Source: Alphaproteobacteria bacterium (GTDB taxonomy: Bacteria > Pseudomonadota > Alphaproteobacteria > Micropepsales > Micropepsaceae). From it: DNA of 7,903 nt. The stretch is from the NCBI GenBank assembly GCA_026400305.1, contig JAPLPI010000019.1, positions 1 to 7,903 of the forward strand. The letters run 5' to 3'. Shown piece after piece: positions 5,743-7,903 of the stretch. The notes under the pieces were generated by a model, which was not told where the DNA came from, did no database searches, and saw nothing but the letters and a program-made list of their open reading frames with translations. Position 1 is the stretch's first letter. Each line of letters begins with the position of its first letter. The translations under genes and the position numbers were made by a program.

Positions 5743-7770
5743 ATGAGCCTGAAAACCGCCACTAGCCCCTTTCTTCTCTCCCACAAGGACAGCCCGGTGA
5801 AGTGGCGTACCTGGGGCCCCGCAGCCCTGGCCGAGGCCAAGAAGGCCGACAAGCCCATCCTGCTCTCCATGGGCTATGCGGGGTGCCATTGGTGCCATGT
5901 GCTCAACCGCGAAGGCTTCTCAAATAAGGAGATCGCCGCTCAGATCAACGACAACTTCATTCCCATCCTGGCAGACCGCGAGGAGCGTCCAGACCTGGAC
6001 ATGCTCTATCAAGGTGCCGCGGGTATCATGCAGCATCCGGGCGGCTGGCCACTGAACATCTTCCTAACCCCCGAAGGCCTGCCCTGGTGGGTGACCGGCT
6101 ATCAGCCACCTACAGACCAGCCCGAAAATCCCAGCTTCGGGCATGTTATCGCCGACTGCATCGAGCTTTGGAAGAATGACCGCGCCCGCGCCGACGACAC
6201 CGCCGACAAGGTCAAGGCCGCAGTGGAGCATCTCTACTACCGCGACATGACAACCGGTCAGGAAGCCATGAACCTGGACCTGACGGCGCTGCGCATTGCC
6301 CAACGCTATGACTTCTTCTTCGGCGGCATGATGGGGATGACCAAGTTCCTCAACCCGCTGCTGATCGAAGTGATGTGGCGCGGCTTCCTGCGCACCGGCA
6401 CACCCCAGTTCAGCCAAATCATCTTCACCACCCTAGACGGCATCCTGTTCGGCGGCGCCTATGACCATGTCGGCGGCGGGTTCTTCCGTCACAGCCTAGA
6501 CGAGCGCTGGCTGGAGCCGTCCTTCGAGAAGATGCTGTACGATCAGGCACAGATGATCGACCTATGTGGTTCGGTCTGGCAGTTCAACCGCAACGAGCTG
6601 TGCCGCCAGCGCGTGACCGAGACCATCACCTTCCTGCTGCGCGAGATGACGGTAGGCGATGTATTCACCGCCTCCATCTCCTCGGGCTCCCATGCCGAAG
6701 ACGCCAAGTTCTATACTTGGAGCGAAGCAGAGATCGACGCCGCCCTGGTGGGCACATTCTCGGCCCGCTTCAAACAGGTCTATGGCATCACCCGCGACGG
6801 CAATGTCATGGGCCGCAACCTGCCGCGCCGCCTGGGCAACCCCATGCCGGCCAACGAAGCCGACGAGGCCCTGCTGGCCAAGCAGCGTGCCATGCTGCTG
6901 ACCACGCGCGCCAAGCGCACCGCGCCCACCCGCGACGACCGCGTGCTGGCCGACTGGAACGGCCTGGCCATTGCGGCCATTGCCCGCGCCGGCATGGTGT
7001 TCGAAAAGCCCGAATGGATTGAAGCGGCGACCAAGGCGTTCGACGGGATCATCAAGCTGCTGGGCGACAGCGACCGCCTCTCCCATCTCAAGGGCAGCAC
7101 CGGCATCGCCGACGATTATGCCAACATGGCCCGCGCCGCACTGCAGCTGTGGGAAGTGACCAACGACCAGCGTTTCATTGACCAGGCCAAAGCCTGGACC
7201 GAGGTGCTGGACGATCATTTCTGGAACACACAGATCAACGGCTACTGCTTCTATGCGGATGATGCCGAACAGCTGTTCGTGCGTCCGCGCATGCTGTTCG
7301 ACAATCCCGCCCCCAGCGTCAACGGCACCATGCTGATCGTACTGACCCGCCTGGCGCTGCTCACCGGCAACACCGATTATATGGGCCGCTGCTCACTACT
7401 GGCAGTGACCTTCGGCAATGAAGCCAACCGCATGATCCAGGGATCGGGCGGCTACTTCGTGGGCTTCGAATATCTGGTCAACAGCCTGATGGTGGTGGTG
7501 ATCGGCCACAAGGGCAATTCCAAGACCCAGGAACTGATCCGCGCCTTCTGGGGCAAGCCCGTGCCCAACGGCATGGTGTTGCAGATCGAGCCGGGCGAGC
7601 CCCTGCCGCCGCAGCATCCCGCCCACGGCCGCGGCATGGAGGGCGGGCAGCCCACCGCTTATATCTGCCAGGCGGGCGCCTGCTCCAACGGCTTCAGCAC
7701 CGCCGTGGCCTTGGCCGACGCCCTGACCCTGCCGCCACAACTGCGCGGCCAACAGCAGGTCCACCAATGA
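5743..7770 (+). CDS. DUF255/YyaL-type thioredoxin-fold protein
   Basis: A 675-residue protein of the YyaL/spermatogenesis-associated-protein-20-like family: an N-terminal thioredoxin-like DUF255 domain (about residues 8-165) fused to an (alpha/alpha)6-barrel, glycosidase-like region. Family marks are CHWCH (48-52), with the CxxC pair at 48 and 51, DREERPDLD, GGWPLNIFLTPEG, and YDHVGGGFFRHS followed by FEKMLYDQAQ. The C-terminal YICQAGACS segment is also present. No signal peptide is seen, so it is probably cytoplasmic. The biochemical role of the family is not settled; a redox function is inferred from CxxC. The family's usual GGTYFPP-type stretch after the FLTP motif reads WWVTGYQPP here. 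ATG 5743 is preceded by GGAATGGAAC as ribosome-binding site. The stop overlaps the next start as ATGA, so the two are probably co-translated. Confidence 0.9.
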   Translation: MSLKTATSPFLLSHKDSPVKWRTWGPAALAEAKKADKPILLSMGYAGCHWCHVLNREGFSNKEIAAQINDNFIPILADREERPDLDMLYQGAAGIMQHPGGWPLNIFLTPEGLPWWVTGYQPPTDQPENPSFGHVIADCIELWKNDRARADDTADKVKAAVEHLYYRDMTTGQEAMNLDLTALRIAQRYDFFFGGMMGMTKFLNPLLIEVMWRGFLRTGTPQFSQIIFTTLDGILFGGAYDHVGGGFFRHSLDERWLEPSFEKMLYDQAQMIDLCGSVWQFNRNELCRQRVTETITFLLREMTVGDVFTASISSGSHAEDAKFYTWSEAEIDAALVGTFSARFKQVYGITRDGNVMGRNLPRRLGNPMPANEADEALLAKQRAMLLTTRAKRTAPTRDDRVLADWNGLAIAAIARAGMVFEKPEWIEAATKAFDGIIKLLGDSDRLSHLKGSTGIADDYANMARAALQLWEVTNDQRFIDQAKAWTEVLDDHFWNTQINGYCFYADDAEQLFVRPRMLFDNPAPSVNGTMLIVLTRLALLTGNTDYMGRCSLLAVTFGNEANRMIQGSGGYFVGFEYLVNSLMVVVIGHKGNSKTQELIRAFWGKPVPNGMVLQIEPGEPLPPQHPAHGRGMEGGQPTAYICQAGACSNGFSTAVALADALTLPPQLRGQQQVHQ

Positions 7771-7903
7771 TCAAGGCCATCCGGTTCGAAAAGACCGGCG
7801 GCAGCGATATGCTGCAATATGTCGATTACGACCTGCCTGCGCCCGCCAAGGGTCAGGTGCAGGTCAAGCACAGCGCCATAGGCGTCAACTTCATCGACAC
7901 CTA
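7767..7903 (+). CDS. NADPH:quinone oxidoreductase (zinc-independent MDR family), N-terminal fragment
   Basis: The first 45 codons are present; the gene runs off the right edge. The translation MIKAIRFEKTGGSDMLQYVD is followed by a DLPAP segment and then AIGVNFIDTY. That matches the N-terminus of quinone oxidoreductase (Qor)-type medium-chain dehydrogenases, where the GVNFIDTY stretch lines the quinone/NADPH cleft. These enzymes reduce quinones with NADPH and need no catalytic zinc; the zinc-ligand cysteine typical of alcohol dehydrogenases is absent from this position. The nucleotide-binding domain is outside the window, so substrate is unknown. ATG 7767-7769 overlaps the upstream TGA as ATGA, implying an operon with the thioredoxin-fold gene. 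Confidence 0.9.
   Translation, partial: MIKAIRFEKTGGSDMLQYVDYDLPAPAKGQVQVKHSAIGVNFIDT

Noticed and set aside
6562..7218. Minus-strand open frame of 218 codons opposite the thioredoxin-fold gene
   Set aside because: It is a shadow of the plus-strand gene, rich in Gly/Ala/Val with no motif and no ribosome-binding site or operon context.
1..7903. CRISPR array, tRNA or rRNA gene, insertion sequence, or phage/defence genes
   Set aside because: No spaced direct repeats, cloverleaf-like sequence, transposase motif or terminal repeats were seen; nearly all of the window is taken up by housekeeping genes.

Overview
The window looks like a chromosomal segment from an alphaproteobacterium with a GC-rich genome. 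The gene order DUF6489-like gene - mnmE - (degenerate gene) - mnmG - rsmG - parA - parB on the minus strand is the classic origin-proximal tRNA-modification and chromosome-partition cluster. The ParB N-terminus, the MnmG and RsmG sequence style and the DUF6489-type small protein all fit Alphaproteobacteria. The genus cannot be fixed from this sequence. Two perfect 16-bp parS palindromes inside rsmG and mnmG argue that this piece lies close to the chromosomal replication origin.

Layout, right to left along the minus strand: a small DUF6489-like protein (5322-5573) opens the run. mnmE (4015-5313) follows 8 bp later. Six bp after mnmE comes a decayed gene for a small secreted alphaproteobacterial protein (3395-4008), broken by two in-frame TGA codons and a frameshift. 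Then come mnmG (1476-3350), rsmG (818-1492, overlapping mnmG by 17 bp), parA (73-879, overlapping rsmG by 62 bp) and the first 25 codons of parB (from 76, ATGA overlap with parA). On the plus strand, after a 169-bp divergent spacer (5574-5742), lie a DUF255/YyaL-type thioredoxin-fold protein (5743-7770) and the start of a quinone oxidoreductase gene (from 7767, ATGA overlap), which runs off the right edge.

How the genes work together: MnmE and MnmG form the complex that installs (carboxymethyl)aminomethyl groups on U34 of certain tRNAs. RsmG methylates G527 of 16S rRNA. ParA and ParB partition the chromosome by acting on parS, and the two parS sites here sit inside the two upstream modification genes of the same cluster.

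This is mostly a well-known housekeeping region, and I see no convincing undescribed system. The points that stand out are the parS sites that force the same VSRET peptide into two unrelated proteins, the partly decayed secreted-protein gene between mnmE and mnmG, the long out-of-frame rsmG/parA overlap, and a hairpin directly against the mnmG start codon.
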